The notes: generated from the sequence alone by a model not told the origin. A DNA stretch of 64,000 bases from Gymnogyps californianus (GCF_018139145.2 NC_059471.1:100256914-100320913); one strand, 5' to 3'; positions 23,136 to 37,026 are shown, counted from the first letter of the stretch. Numbers and translations are program-made.

Positions 23136-24183
23136 ATGGCTGAATCCAAAACCTGCCTTATAAACATGCAGTATGTACAGAAGACTAAACTGACCCTGAC
23201 AGGAAAGTAGATATGACCAGTAATAGCTGATCTTTACAGGATGGGTTCTAGGTAGAGGAAATAACTGATTTCAGATTGTCATTGATTTTGTGAGTGTCTT
23301 CTCCAGGTTAACTCGTAGCATTGCATTAAATTTATTCAGATTAACTCCTTAGGTACTATTTTACATATATTTTATTTTTAATCAATGATCTATTGATAAC
23401 TAATTCTAACAATCAATCCATCTTTTTTTCTTTCATTTTTCATTTTCAAATTCTAAATGAATTCACATTTGCATAAAAAAAAGTGGGGACTGGTGGTCCT
23501 TTAAAATCAGGTTTTATTGGTCTTCTCTGCTCTCTCAGGTGTAATAGAATCCTGCTGTTTTTCTCTCCACACAAATCTGAATAAATGGCACCACAGGAAA
23601 ATAACCATTTACCTCTAGTGTACTCGTCGTTTGGACAAGGAGGCGGACCATACAGGCTGTAGTCTTAATACTCTCCATCTTTTCCTGAGTTTAGAGCTTT
23701 TCTTTTGGCTGTTGAATCTTCTAAAAGTTAATTTCTTGCCAAAGATAACTCATTGAAGAAAGTAAGATAACTCATTGAAGGAAGTAAACGTGGGGAAAAA
23801 AAGATGTAAAATCAAGAAAAGTCAGAGAGAGTAAAAAATCTTTAAAAATAAAAAAACAACAAAAGTCTTTAGAACAAAAAGGAAGAGATTTTCCTCTTTG
23901 CAGACAAGAAGCAATTTGTGTTCTGAGGTGATACATCATAATGTTGACCAAAGAAAAATATTTATCACCTCACTTAGCAAATTGATTTATCCTCATAGGC
24001 TTAAAAAATCTGCACATAAAACACTCTTAAACATGATGTCACCATTACTATTACCTTGTTATCACCAACAGAAATCCAACCTTGTCTAGTAATGAATGAA
24101 TCAATCATATCATTGCTCTTCATGAGGTGACAATGCAGTTTGGGTCTTGATATTATTAAGTAGGCATTCATATCACACAATTG
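23136..24183. other. Non-coding interval with a 22-bp duplication
   Basis: AT-rich sequence. Positions 23743-23764 and 23765-23786 are two adjacent 22-bp copies of AGATAACTCATTGAAG plus a short tail, differing by one base. An A-rich stretch follows at 23805-23880. No exon supported. Confidence 0.6.
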
Positions 24184-24257
24184 ATGATAGATAGATAGAT
24201 AGATAGACCAATAGACAGACACAGTCATATATATACACATACATATATATATATATC
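24184..24257. repeat. (GATA)n and (AT)n compound microsatellite
   Basis: Five to six GATA units (24184-24208) are followed, after a short interruption, by AT/AC dinucleotides (24227-24257). This is a typical polymorphic vertebrate microsatellite. Confidence 0.92.
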
Positions 24258-27200
24258 TTTCATTGTGAAGAAACATGTCACAAGAATCCTTATGTTAGAC
24301 CTGTGCTGCAGATGGTGGTTTTAGATACCACAAGCAACGCCCTGCTCTGTGTTTAGCTAGATCCATTCAAGCTCAACATGGTCAATGCAAACCTCTCTCC
24401 TGAGCTTAGCTTCCATGGGAAAGTAAAAAGAGAACCATAGCAACAAAGGAAGAGAAAAGATGCTAGGAAGAAAAGATTCAGAGCGCTGCATTTTTAAAAT
24501 GTTGGTTCCACAGAAAGACACAGACTAATTCTTCACAGTGACATGAAAACTCCTCCCTTCAAAGACATGAGAACTTTTCAAAAAATGTTCATAAAGCACC
24601 AAGAGATCTTAAAACACAGGTTCATTTACAAAAGAGGTCTCCCCAAATCAAAGATAGGAAAACTGCAAATAGGTAGTTTTTCAGATTCTCTTCAGATGCT
24701 TGTGCAATCTATTTGTTTAAAACAAAATCAAACAAACAAAATTCTCTAGATGAGTTCCAGCACTATGCTTCTGACTGCATCCAAAAAGATAAAAGAAATA
24801 GTATGTTTCATACCATTGTTTTCCCTTTTTCTGATTAGAAGACTGATATAAGTTTTTGGGGATAGAAGACAGGTCTCAGTGCAATTGTCTTTGGACTAAG
24901 GTTCATAAAAACCCAAAGATTTGGAAAAGGGAAGGTCCCTATTTTATCCAAATTGAATGATTTGTCCATAATCCAAATCAGTCGATTTATTTTTAGACAT
25001 AATTGAACACCTTAGGGCACTCATGGAAAAGCTGTATAGATTGATTTCTATTCTGGCCAGTTCAGATATTTGGCTCAGAGCCTAAAGAGATTACTTCTGG
25101 GCAAAAATAAAACTGATGTTTCAAAGGTCCATTTTACTTCTGAAATCTTTGCTTAGTAGGAAGTATTGCTGACATTTGCTACTATTAAATTTTAATTTGT
25201 CCAACTTGAAAAAATCAATGTTTTAACCTAATGATTTTTCAACAAGCAAGAAAAATACAGAACATGCTGTTGGGCAATTGATAAAGAATGATAAACACAG
25301 GAATTCAGGATACAATTTTGCTAATACACACCAAAGAATAATAGCAAACAACATTTGTCAAGACTGTATCATCATTTGTATTGGCTATTTTTACACTGGT
25401 TAGAGACGTGACAATTTGTTGACATAGCTGTCCTAACAGGATATCCTGGGACAGACACATCCATTTTAACAAGAGCACAGTTCTATAATATGATACCTCA
25501 TTTCACTTGGGACACATGAAGTTGTCACAGAGATGATACCTCTTACTGCAACTCCAGAAGCTATTTTTCACTAAAATGTGAAAGTATTCTCATAAGCAGT
25601 AAAGAGATCCTCATGTAAATATAGCCATTAGAATAAAATACGTAACACATACAGCGCAACAATATCCTAAAAACCTCGCAAAATGTATTTCAAAACCATT
25701 TTTCAACACTGCCAGTACACACTTGGTGTTACTGGCAGCATAGATTACAGCTCCCATTTTGAAGAATTATTATTTCTAGTACTAACAAGAGTAGCAATAC
25801 AACCCTTGCATGGTACTTATACATTATCATTTGGAGTAGTTTAATCTATGTGTCTTTACTGTTTTCCAGAAGAAAAAAAATGAGGGCCAGGTTTTTTTAA
25901 GGTGTTTAGGTACCAAAATAAGTAGATGTGACCCACAAAGTACTTTCAGAGCTGGCTGGACATCTACTCCCATTCATTTCTCAGTGTCAGCACCTGCCTA
26001 GATGAAATTTCCACCAGTCTCCATATGTCCTCCAGACAGATCAAAGTTTTTTGTAATTTGACACAGCGCTTCCCAGGCTGGCAGGGTGTGAAAGAACTGT
26101 GAAAAGAGACCACAAATAGAAGGTAGTAGAAGATGCCTCTTCTGATCAGTGCAGCCTGCAAGGTTAAACCAAAGTAATACCCTTCTGAGCAGCCCCGAAG
26201 GAGTTAAATAATTCACAAGGACTGGCAGACAGATGAATGAATTCCCTGCAGGGAGCTCAGCAATTCAATCTGGGGTACTCCTGAAGGGAGATTGGGTATC
26301 TTCATGGGTTACAGTCTATTTGAAGAAAGTGATAAATGGCAATAGAGGCCACAAAATCTCCCCTGTCTTACCTCCCCCTTTCAGTTTCCACTCCTGATAG
26401 ACTGTACACATATTAACAGCTTTCTATGTCTTTCAAGGGTATGTATTTCTGGCAAGGACATATACTTTTCTGTCAAGGTTTACAGAACATTTTGTTCTGC
26501 ACCATGTATACACATGCTGCTGGATCCTATTCCTATTATATATTCAAACACCACACATAAGATTGCGATCACACAATCTGTCTTGAGCTGTCCCAATGAG
26601 CAGAAAAAGTCCAAACTGTGATGTAAAAAAAAAATTCACCATTTACTAATTCTTATCCAGAATGAACTGGACTGGTCTTTCTGTACTGATAGGCACACCG
26701 TGGGAGAAAGACACTAAGGTATCTGTTCCCCACCTCTCCTCATCCATTCTTTCATCCATCTGCACCTGCTCCTAATAACTTCATGGAGGCTTGTTATTTC
26801 AGGAACATCTATCCATAATGGAAGTATTCTATCAATACAAGGCCTCATGCCCTTCTCCATTATGCTACCACACAACAATTTCAGTTGCATTTAACCATCT
26901 GCTTAAACAGGTGTGCAATTGCTTTCCTGACTATAGAGGTTTTGCAGCATTACTACCTTAATCCATCATGAAGGCTGGCAAGCAGATGAATAGACTTTGT
27001 CAAGGATTCTAGACCACCAATTTTCAGCTTAGCCAAAAATACTACAGCACTAAGTGTACTTTGTACAGTCAGCAGCAGGTCATCTCAGGAAGTACTGGAA
27101 CAAAGGAACTTATACTGTTGCAGAAGAAGGGAGAAAACAGTGTTAAATTAATTTCTAAAAGGGATTAATTAATACATATTTACATTAAACTGGTACTCTC

Positions 27201-30200
27201 GTTCTACTACTGAACGACTTTACTTGGGTATGGATAAAATGAAAAATCAAACTCATTTTTCATGGGTGATGCAAAATCTAACAGACATCCATTTAAAAAA
27301 AAATAAAATTACAATCTGTTCTAGTCAGGAGAGTTACACAGTGAGTTTTTCTCCAAGTCCTATCACATCCAGAGTAAGGAGAACATAACTTTACACTCTT
27401 CTGAGAAGATAGAAGGCTGTAGCAAAATGAGAAATACAAAGAGCTGCACAGCAACAGAAAGCTGTGCAAGCAAGGCTCTGTGCAATACATTTAAATATAA
27501 ATTGTTCCCTGATTAAAATTTTTATCCCATACCTAGAAACTTGTAACTTAACCAAGTACACCAAAGACAACTATTACTCTAGAGCTGAAATTGTGCCCCA
27601 GGGATAAACATATTGACTGTCGTGGCTTACCAAGACCTTCAGGGAAGTTACTTAAGTTTAATGAATCACAGAACTGTCACTGTTTGAGCCCCTGAAGGTG
27701 CATATTCTGCACCATCAGTGCGTAATTGTTTGAGCAGCAGAAGGCACAAATTCTTGTGGAACTGTCCCATATGAATTCTCCACTGCCTAGCAGTAAGTTC
27801 AGTCCAAGCAATGGCTCCTTCACAGTTGCCAATTTTCAAAAAATTTCCAATAAATTAATGTGATTGAAACCTCTAACTGCTCTGACAAATGTGGTTGAAA
27901 CTGATCTCAAAACTGTTGAAATGTTGTTAGAAGAGTACAAAAAAAGACACCGTAGTCACAACAGGCTTGTTTCAGTAAGAAATCAGAATAAAAAAGAATG
28001 ATGGCTCTGGGGTCATTTATAAACATATTTTATTTTAAAATGGCTGAATTAAAAAAAAAAAACAAACCACAGAAGATGGCATAGAAAAAGGTATTAACGT
28101 CAATGTCTCCAAACAGAAGAAATCAGGCATTTTTTTCAGTCACTTCAAATACCAATCTTTGCTGTAGCATCTCCATTAAAGTGCAAAGAAGAAGTCACCA
28201 GTTTAAATTTTCCTTCAGCACTGCCAGAAAAGACCAGTGATTCATCCATCTAACTGCCATTGTTTTGGCTGGGGAACAAAAAAAAATTTAAAAAAAAAGA
28301 ATGACTTGGATGCACATGTCCACATAATCTATTTGAAACTGAACATTGTCTCATTTCTGGAGTGATTTTATTCAGCTGTCCTCCTTATTAAGCTGTTTTC
28401 ATACTCTTCCATCAAACAAGCAGAAGCATCTTGGACCTTCAAGGTCTAAAGCTAAACTCCAAAAGCTCAGTTCTTTCACCTTTTCCTCAAACATTATGTA
28501 CTAACCCATCAAACAGTGTCCAGTCTCCTGAGAGAGATCTGAATAGGCTGGTACCCCTCACACAGCGCATCTTACAGAAATAGTTGTTCAAGACCTGAAC
28601 ACAGTACAGCCATGTTAGCACCGCACTATGTCCAAGCTAATAAACTCTGCTTCTCAGCAGACTGACTGGCTTGTCTAGGAGATCCTGCCATGCTGACCCA
28701 GCCATCCTGTCTCTGATCTCCAAAATGGGGCTGTGCTCTACTGTGCAACCCTCCCCTCTTTGCATAATTCACATGGGTTTCTCCGGCCTTTCCATGCCTT
28801 TAAGCTCCTTCAAGCATTTGTACCCCCACATGGTGTTTCCTCTCCCCTATCTGGCATTGTCCCCCTGTTGTTGCCCTCTTCCCTACTCATGAAGCATGAG
28901 CTCGTTCTGCTGAAGGCAGGTAATTTCCTTAGGGCTAAATACAGAAAGCCAAATTCCGATGTTTCTTCCCACAGAAAGCAGCCCTGCTAATCTCTTGAGG
29001 AGTAAAGCACTACTCAGTGTAGCTATGCTTGGTAGAACAGGCTGTGAAGAAGGAGTTCAAGATTTTAGCTAGATCACTAAAATCAGCAGCAGCAACAACA
29101 ACAAGAAGGAAAAGGGTAGCGAATGAAAATCTGTGTATTACAAATACAACACATTCTGTAGATCAGAAACCTTCAGATTCAGAGAACCCTAGGAAAATCA
29201 GGTTTAAATCATGATGCATTTCAACAAAATATACAACCAAAACATGGAGAGTGCCATATTTGGCTATGCATCTACCAAGAAAGAGGTCAGAGGGGAGACA
29301 GAGCGGGAAATAGGTAGACGATTTGTGGCTTTTTTCAATTTCTCTGATCTAGCTCAGATTGCTATCATGACTTTCACTAATGGAGATACTGTGCATAACT
29401 TCTGTAGTAAAGAATGTACTGTACTAAGCAGAATGAAGAAAGGATTTTAAATCATAATAATAAAAGTTGTGCTGAAGAGTACAGCCCAGGAGTCTCAAAG
29501 TAGTAAGACAGATTTTATTCACTAAAGAATTGCAGTGAGGTGTTTCTCTTTTCATAGAAGAAAGTATAAGATAATTATAAAGTGCTGGGGTTAAATACTC
29601 TGTATACATTTTCTGGAAGTGGAGCTGTGATGTGATAAACCCATTAGTTCTTGACTACTGTTAATTATGTGTTTGGGTATGCCAAAGTAATTTTCTGAAC
29701 CAGTTTAGTAATATGGTAATAATTTCTTTCTCCTTGAATCTAAAACTCCCCCAAAATCACAAAATAAGTGATTTGGGAAATGATGTGACCTTGTGGATAA
29801 GGTCAAATAGAGCACATAAACAAACAAACAAACAAAAAAACCCAACAAAAACTCAACCAAAGGAACCCCTCCTAAGCAGAAAATTAAAAATTATCCAAAG
29901 ATGCTAGAGGTCTCATGCCTGTCTGATAATGTGAGAAAAACTTCTCCTTCAGAGACCTGAGTAGCAGAAAACAAAAGGTAATTACCATCTGACAGCTTTC
30001 TCTATATACAAAGAGTTGGTAGCTCCTAATGGGCAGGTGTCCACATTAGAAAAAACATTAATTAGTACCCTCGTTGGCAGGCTCAGCTGAGAAAAACATG
30101 ACTAAATGAGCATGGAAACTGAAGTGCCTTCTGTGATGATAATTGCATGTACCCACATTTATTGTAATTTGGGATGTGATTTTCCATTTGGATCTGAATC

Positions 30201-30615
30201 ACTGAAAGGGTCTAGTTGTTGTGACAACATACAGGGATAATGACTCTATTAAAACACTCAGGGCCTAATTTCCAAAGGTATTCATCACCCACACCTTTAA
30301 TAGGATCAGAAAACTTTTGGTAGCGTGGAAAATTTGGACACTCATCATAATTTCAGTGCAAAAACTGCCAAGTGAGAATTATGAGAAAGCCACAAAGTGG
30401 CATTGACTGTGGACACAATGAAAAGCAACACCAAACTTTAAAAGAACGGATTTCATAAAAATGAGGAAGACACAGAAATGTGAGAGGGAAAATGTTTTGT
30501 TTTCTTTCATTTTACATGAAGAAAAAAAAAGCAGTAATAAATGTTGGTCCTGGGAATTACACACATCAGCAACTTCCTTCAGTAGCAGAAACACAAATAG
30601 TATATTAAAACTGAA
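24258..30615. other. Non-coding interval
   Basis: About 6.4 kb of AT-rich DNA with no LINE, LTR or tRNA signature that I can see. There is a small (AAAC)n tract at 29816-29839 and A runs near 28050 and 28280. Open frames are short and overlapping. The segment 30255-30330 (GGGCCTAATTTCC...) vaguely recalls an old palindromic repeat arm. Confidence 0.4.
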
Positions 30616-30816
30616 TTATAAAGTTTCTGGAAAAGTTGAAGGTAAATTGTATTTTTCACAAGGATAGATTGTAAGCAAGTATAAAATTACATTGAAAAGG
30701 CTGTTGTGATTTAACCGCATCCTCAGAGGTATTAGACGAAGCCTTTCACAAGAGGCTGGTCCCCAAGGCTGTAACACTGAAATGCCATTCTGGGCTCCGA
30801 TATACTGTGCGTCCAT
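30616..30816 (-). CDS. Possible terminal exon (candidate minus-strand gene)
   Basis: On the minus strand a strong acceptor (GGTCTTTTTTGCAG) ends at 30817, followed by 66 open codons to a TAA at 30616. The first part reads MDAQYIGAQNGISV and is more protein-like than the later part. Entered in phase 0, it would join the candidate exon at 31365-31494 without a frame break. There is no clear AATAAA shortly downstream and no strong internal donor. No protein family is recognised, and a chance arrangement cannot be excluded. Confidence 0.15.
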   Translation of the reverse strand: MDAQYIGAQNGISVLQPWGPASCERLRLIPLRMRLNHNSLFNVILYLLTIYPCEKYNLPSTFPETL

Positions 30817-31364
30817 CTGCAAAAAAGACCGACAACTGTAACCTGGGAAGATCTGGGTTGTTCTGGTGATGCTCCATAAACCTGATTTATCTGACCAGTT
30901 GCAGAAACAATCACACACCATCTCATAAAGGCCAAACAAGTCATTTTCCCCTCATGTAAGTGTTTGGAGTGCCTGTTATAAATTTTCTAATTGTTATTAT
31001 AATCACTATGGTAAACATCATGTTCTTTTTACTTGCTTGATATGAAACCCTTTGTAGCCATGATTCATACCAGCTTGCATCAAATTAGTAATTACATAGC
31101 AATCAATTTAGCAAAGTGAAAATCATTCTGAGCTGAGGAATTGCATCATCAGGGTTGATTTCAGAGGGTGGACAGAAAAATGAAGATGTCTTGTTACTAC
31201 TGTATACTCAGAAAAAGAAAAGGAGAATTGACTTCTCTCCAACAGAATGCAAACCAAGGTAGTCACTTTAATTTTAGGCTTTTCAAATACCACAGAAGAG
31301 CCTGGAAGTCAGAGCCTTAAGCCCTGACCCTGCATTGAGACATCTCTGTCTAGACTGAGCGTAC

Positions 31365-31494
31365 CTGTGCTCTGACCACATCCAGAAGAACTTCATGAAC
31401 ATGTATAACAGGTCTGCCTGCACTTAATTTCACAATCAGGGCATGTATGCCTATGTTGGATAGCATTCTCCAGGCTTCTGCAGCTGAAATTGCT
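31365..31494 (-). CDS. Candidate coding exon, unknown gene
   Basis: A 130-nt segment bounded on the minus strand by a strong acceptor (CTGTTTCTTTCCAG) and a strong donor (CAG followed by GTACG). One frame is open throughout and reads one base plus 43 codons, beginning AISAAEAWRMLSNIG and ending VHEVLLDVVRAQ; the other two frames contain stops. The codons show a coding-like pattern, with G in the first position in about 18 of 43. It leaves phase 0 and needs phase 2 on entry, which the 20-nt candidate exon upstream supplies. I cannot assign a protein family. This is the most convincing exon candidate in the window, but the evidence is from sequence signals only. Confidence 0.35.
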
Positions 31495-31719
31495 CTGGAA
31501 AGAAACAGAAAAACAGAAAAAGATGAAAAATAGTCTATAAAGTTGTACATCATGGCTTTGCAAAGCAGAACGAGCTGTTCCATTGAATGGTTAGGAAAGC
31601 CTGGAACTGATCTGTTGTAGTACAAAAGACTAGAAGCAGAGCTTTATTTTTCTAAAAACAAACAAACAAACAAAAAGAATTTTAACTAAAAGATCTCAAG
31701 AAACAACAAAGCATCTTAC

Positions 31720-31739
31720 CTAAATCTTGTTCCCATTTT
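31720..31739 (-). CDS. Candidate 20-nt microexon, unknown gene
   Basis: On the minus strand an acceptor (CTTTACTCACAG) and a strong donor (TTTAG followed by GTAAGAT) enclose 20 nt reading KMGTRF plus two bases. Those two bases join the first base of the exon at 31494 to make Arg, so reading phase is preserved (0 in, 2 out). The ATG in it has a favourable context (A at -3, G at +4), so it might instead be a start codon. Microexons this small are rare, and the support is only phase and splice signals. Confidence 0.2.
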
Positions 31740-34700
31740 CTGTGAGTAAAGATTAATTTAGCCTTAAATTACCTAGAGTTTTCTGAAGTGTTAAGCATTT
31801 AAAAATTATACAGCAGACATCAAAATCAAGTCAAGCTGCAAAACTCAGAAGATTTTTATGTATCTCATCTATTTTGCACAGTGGTAGAGTGCTTATGTTA
31901 TTAGGACAGTATGGGAACTGTCATGTGCTTATCTTTATACTAACCAGGTTTCCACAGAACTGAATGAATGTTGGGCATAATCTAGAATTTGGGGAGGAGA
32001 AAAGACACCATTAAAATAGGAAATAAAGGTGTTGTAAAAATTGGAGAAAAAAAAATTTAAATGCTTCTTCTGACTACATTTATTCTTGATTAAAATTTCA
32101 CAAAACAGCTCTTAGGAAATATATTTGTAATTCTGAGTAATAACGAACTTCCTCATAATTTAAAAATGCAGGAGAAAATGGAGTTTAAAAAGATAACTGT
32201 AAAGTTTTTTTCTCAAAAAGGTAACCATTGTTAACCACAAATAAATAAAGAATAAGACCAAGAAAACCCAAAATCGGAATGTAAGCAGAAAATTCACAAA
32301 ACCTTAGAGACTTCTGACTTCTACACCATTCAGTGCAGCATGGTGCAGCTATATCCAACTTATCAGAAACTGTCCTACTACTTAAAGTGGAGACACTACA
32401 GTCATGTCAGTGCATCCCAGGGCCAAGCTAATGACCTCCACCCACAGTGTTATGGTGATGCAGCTTCCCAGCGTAGCCCCTCCATGGGCGTGCAGCTGTA
32501 TTAGCTCACAGCAGCGGTAGACGGGAGGTCTCTGCACTGTGGCCAGTGTAGTGAGGAGACTTGTCCTAAGTTTACAGGTAAATGCACTCATGACAGAAAC
32601 CAAGAAGGATTCCCAGCTGACTATCAGGTTGTGCTTGATGTGCGATAAAGCTCTGATGCCCTTGTGAGTGTTTGCTGCCTGGCATTGCCCTAGCGGAGTG
32701 CTGGCTGTGCTAGTGCAGCTCTGGGGCAAGGTGAACACTTCACTCTTTCTTACACATAGTAAGAGTGTAGAGAGCATAGCCCTGCTCTCTGCTGTCTCTG
32801 TACCATTGTACAAGGTGTTCATCCACACTGGGAGCCTTCAGCCTTCACACAGGATATAGGCCCATGGGCAGCTCCAGAGGTTGCTCTCTACCATACCGCT
32901 GCTTCTACTTTATGCACGGAGGCATCTCAGACAAGAGGGAAGAGTGGTTAAAACAATCAAAAAAGGTGGAGGAAAAGGCAGAGCTTTGTAATGTCAAAGG
33001 AGCAGGGACTCCTTTGGAGCGATAGTGAGGGAAGGGTGTACAATACAGGAGCTTAGAGTGCTCAGGAAAGAGCAGTCATGTAGGAAAGTGATGGACAGCC
33101 TTCTTAGAGACATCAAGATACAGCAGAGGAGCCTAGAAGATATGTCTGCTAGTGGTAATATCATTACAGTTTGATATCTTTGTAATGGAATAAAATGCTT
33201 TATCCCATCCCATCTCTATTAGAGCACATATTTTTCCCTTTAGAAGCTAATAGCTATTAATATTTTATTACTATTAACACTTGATTATATTAAAAGCAAC
33301 AGAAATGGCTAGCTTCATGAGCTGACCTTTTATCACTAGCTTCATATATATTATTTTGGGGGTGATTAAACTTAGAGAGACTCAAGCTAGTACATTTTGA
33401 AATCTCTCCATCATATGGCACTGTATATGAAGTACACAGTATATAAAGTGCAATCGGCTGTACTATCAGAGGAACACATAGATTTGCTGTGTCTGACTTG
33501 TAAATCTTTAGTCTGATTCACACAGAGTTTGTCCGGATATTTCAGTTAAAATGTATTGAAATCCCCAAGACACAATACAGATGTCTACCCGGCACAATAC
33601 AAAACATGTCTAGGTAAAAAGCTAACTCAAGTACTAGCAGCACAGTTATATTAGTGCAAGGCTCTTGCAGACTAATTTACTTGTTAACAGTTATTGTTCT
33701 TTCAGAGGCTGCTTGGGGATCTCTAGGCAGCAATGCACTGTGCCGAGACGGCGTTACAGCCTTACAGAAAACAGCCTTTGGTTTTAGTTTGAAACAATAA
33801 ATGTGGATGCTATCTCTAGCCTCAGATGACAATGAGCACAAGTCTCCCAGAGCAGTCAGAACTCTATGTCAGCTTGGTCTAAGTGCCAGGAGAATGATGA
33901 GAGCAACAGTGCAATGATTTTCACTCTGTTTTGCATTTTTATTAATGAACGTTTTATACTTCTCTGTCATTTATGATCATGCATAATATAAGATATTGTA
34001 CACATTAGTAAAATAAGAATATCTCCACAGAATCTAAAGACTTGAGGTGATGCTATGATTGAGCCTGCACAGTTCAAGCAGTAGACAGTCCCTGCCTCAA
34101 AGATGTACAGTCTATTTAGATAAGATAGATAGTACATGTGGGTTTGAGGGGTAGAGAGGGAGGCGTGCACCGTGTGATAGCAACAAACAGCATGCTAGTT
34201 TCACAACCGTTCTTTTTGGAAGTGTGGGAGAGTGTGAAGAGAGGGAGAAGGAAGGTTAGTTATAAAGTTAGATCGAAAGAAAAGGGAAGGGAGAGAGCAT
34301 TTTAGGAAAGGTGATGGGCTGGATAAGACAAGAGAGAACAAGAAGAAGAAACAGTACATGGAGTTAAGGAGAATGGGAGGTGAAGGATAGGAGCAAATAT
34401 TTAGCACAGCAGAAAGACGATAGTCAATACCATACAATTTCAGAGAGACAGGGCTTCATACCTGCTGTCTTTGGCCATATAACAAGTAAGTATTTAGTTT
34501 GATTTAGTCAGGTTGGCTGCATTTCTAATGAGTTGAGCACTTCTACCAGCGATTCATCTACTTGAGACACCTGGCTAACTTGCTTTTGAAGGTGCTGGTT
34601 TCCCTCTGTTGATGCTACAAGAAGTCTAAATAACTTGCCTAGACTGTATATCCGAATTTTTAGTGGGCTGAACTTAGGTGACATGAACCCCAAGCCATAT

Positions 34701-35840
34701 GTCTGAAGGTATCCATTCTGACTGTGCTGCAGCTGCTATTATTATCGTCATTAGCCCTGAAAAGCTGGCAGATTGAAGGCCAGGGTAGTGACTTTGTGCA
34801 TTTGGGGAAAGATGGAGTTTCACCCTAAGGTGGGAAGGTCACTGGTAACAAAGTAATCATATGGAAAGTGCTACACTCTCATTTTCTGATTTTTCTGTGT
34901 GGAAGACACCAACTTGAGAACGAAGTCTCAGTTCTCAAATTCAGAAAGGCTGGTTTACCTCAGCATATCTCTTTTTTAATGCTTTTGCGATTTCACTGAA
35001 AATGATCTGTGTAAGCCCGCCTGAATATCAGCATAAGCAACCAAACGTTCAATTTTCTCTCAGGGAGCAGTAAATGGGAGGTATTTTCAGATTTTTTCAG
35101 TAGGACAGGAAGGTATTTTCATTATTAGCATTTTTGCATCATCTGACAGGTTACTTGTTCTTTTTCAACATATCTGCTTTTGAAGATTTTTTAAAATAGA
35201 TTTAACAACAAAAGGCTGCTAAAATTGGAAACTGTGTGAGATGATACTTTGGTATTATTCAATCAGAGCCAAATCTGACACTGAAGACAGTTCTCGTTTA
35301 AGAACTTTCATTGAATGAACACGATGATAGCACAAAACAAAGAAAAATGTCAGTTCCCCTAGTTGTATGTTCATCCTTTAAGTCTCACATGGTACCTGAG
35401 GAAAAAGGTTCAGTTTTGAAATGGTTGATCTGTTCCATTCAGTTATGAGTTATTTTTACAATGGATCAAGGCAAGTAATAAACAAAACATACTTTATTAG
35501 ATCATTATTCTCTTAAATAGTTTAAATAACGGTTTCTAGATTAGTTCAGGCATGCTTCTACTTACAATTTTTCATGTGAAATCCCCAGTCTATAAATATT
35601 CTTTAAGTGATTCTTATTGAAATATGGAATTTAATGCAATAAGAATACAACCAACCAGCTGAGATCTTCCCTTGGGGGGGCACAGAAGCAATGAGTTCAT
35701 GAAAAACTAAACATACGCATTAATAACAGCTGCAAAGATTGGATAAGCATTTTTAAGACTTTTCTATAGTGAATCTTCTCTTTTGTGTTTCTACCAACTT
35801 TTTAAAATAAGGTAGCTGCTGTTTTCTCAAGGTAACTTAC
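31740..35840. other. Non-coding interval, one GC-richer block
   Basis: AT-rich DNA. The block 32340-32950 is GC-richer and has overlapping open frames on both strands (32382-32828 minus, 148 codons; 32668-32859 plus). I recognise no protein in it; it may be an old, decayed repeat. At 33560-33660 there is sequence reminiscent of ancient amniote repeats, but not enough to name one. Confidence 0.35.
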
Positions 35841-35882
35841 ATTTCTTCTATTACAATTCAGAATATATTCATGAATTACACC
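35841..35882 (-). CDS. Candidate 42-nt exon, unknown gene
   Basis: On the minus strand a very good acceptor (CTGTTTTCCTTTTTAG) and a very good donor (AAT followed by GTAAGTTA) lie 42 nt apart. Only one frame is open, reading GVIHEYILNCNRRN, with phase 0 at both ends, so it could precede the 20-nt candidate at 31720. A similarly bounded 113-nt segment just upstream (36001-36113) has stops in all frames, which weakens the case. The chance of such acceptor/donor pairs in 64 kb is not negligible. Confidence 0.17.
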
Positions 35883-37002
35883 CTAAAAAGGAAAACAGTG
35901 GTTTCTTAAGAGTTTGATCCAAAACTCTTTGAATTGGTAAGAACATCTCCACTGATCATAGAGCTTTTCACCATGCATTAATTGTACACAGCCACCCTAC
36001 CTGCAGTCTGGAGATTTAGATGACAAAGAATATGTAAGATTATCCACTCTGTCTTGAAGACCTTTCGCTGGGATGTAATTTATGCTGGTTTGTTCAATGT
36101 AGTTTTAACAGCCCTAAGTAAAAAGCTTTCCAACCTTTTTAGTATAGCATCACTACATCACTTTGTTGCCAGGATATTATTCTCGATTTTCAGCTTATAC
36201 TTACACTTGCTTAGTTTCACAATGTAGGCTAGAAACGTTGTATGTAAGACTTAAATACTCCATTGTAATTACCTTCATCCATAATTTGTTAGAACACTCA
36301 AGCTGAGCTTCTCAAAAGCAAGCAGTACATATAGTTCATTGGCTGTCAAAGTACAGAAGTGGAAGCTCTCCTAGTGTTTAGTCAACCCAACTCATTGTCT
36401 TAGAAGAGATGAATTTTTACTGGGAACTGAGGGAATCAAATAAATCTTCAGACGTTCTGTAGGGTCTTTGTAATGGGAGATGAAAATTAAGCTGATATAC
36501 TTCACCCTCTAGAGCAAAGAAACTAAGAAAATATACCTGCCTTTAATCATGTAATAATACCACAACATTGCTTAACTCCCACCTTTGGTCTTTTAGATAC
36601 CCCAAATATTTCTTTATTAACCTATCATTGTATAATGTTCCCATTAGTTCCCTAATGGCCATTTCATATTAATGCTTAAGTGACTCTTCTACAGTTGACA
36701 GCAGAAGCAACAAGTATTTAACAACATCAAAATGTAAAACAGAATTGTTCGTAAAATAATCTGCATCTTCTCGCACTGTTACTACAATAAATTAAGGATA
36801 CTTAAATGCCTGTAGTTCTGAGGTTTGCTGCCAAAGGTAGGATTTCTTAATATTTTTTTAGATTCATGTTCTCTGCAATCAATGTTAATAGTTTAAAAAT
36901 GTGAAGTTCTTTAGGTTTTTCAAGAAAAACTAAAAACTTGAGACTTACTACAGCTTAGATCTTACTTAAAATGCCAAAAACACAAAGTCTTTCTCTCTCT
37001 CC

Positions 37003-37026
37003 TTTTCTTTTTTTTTTTTTCCCATA
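37003..37026. repeat. Pyrimidine / poly-T tract
   Basis: A CT-rich stretch followed by about 13 T. Low-complexity; it also resembles a plus-strand splice acceptor (ending CCCATAG) but has no exon after it. Confidence 0.7.

Noticed and set aside
36001..36113. 113-nt segment with a good acceptor and donor on the minus strand
   Set aside because: Looks like an exon from its splice sites, and part of one frame is protein-like, but all three frames contain stops if the visible acceptor is used.
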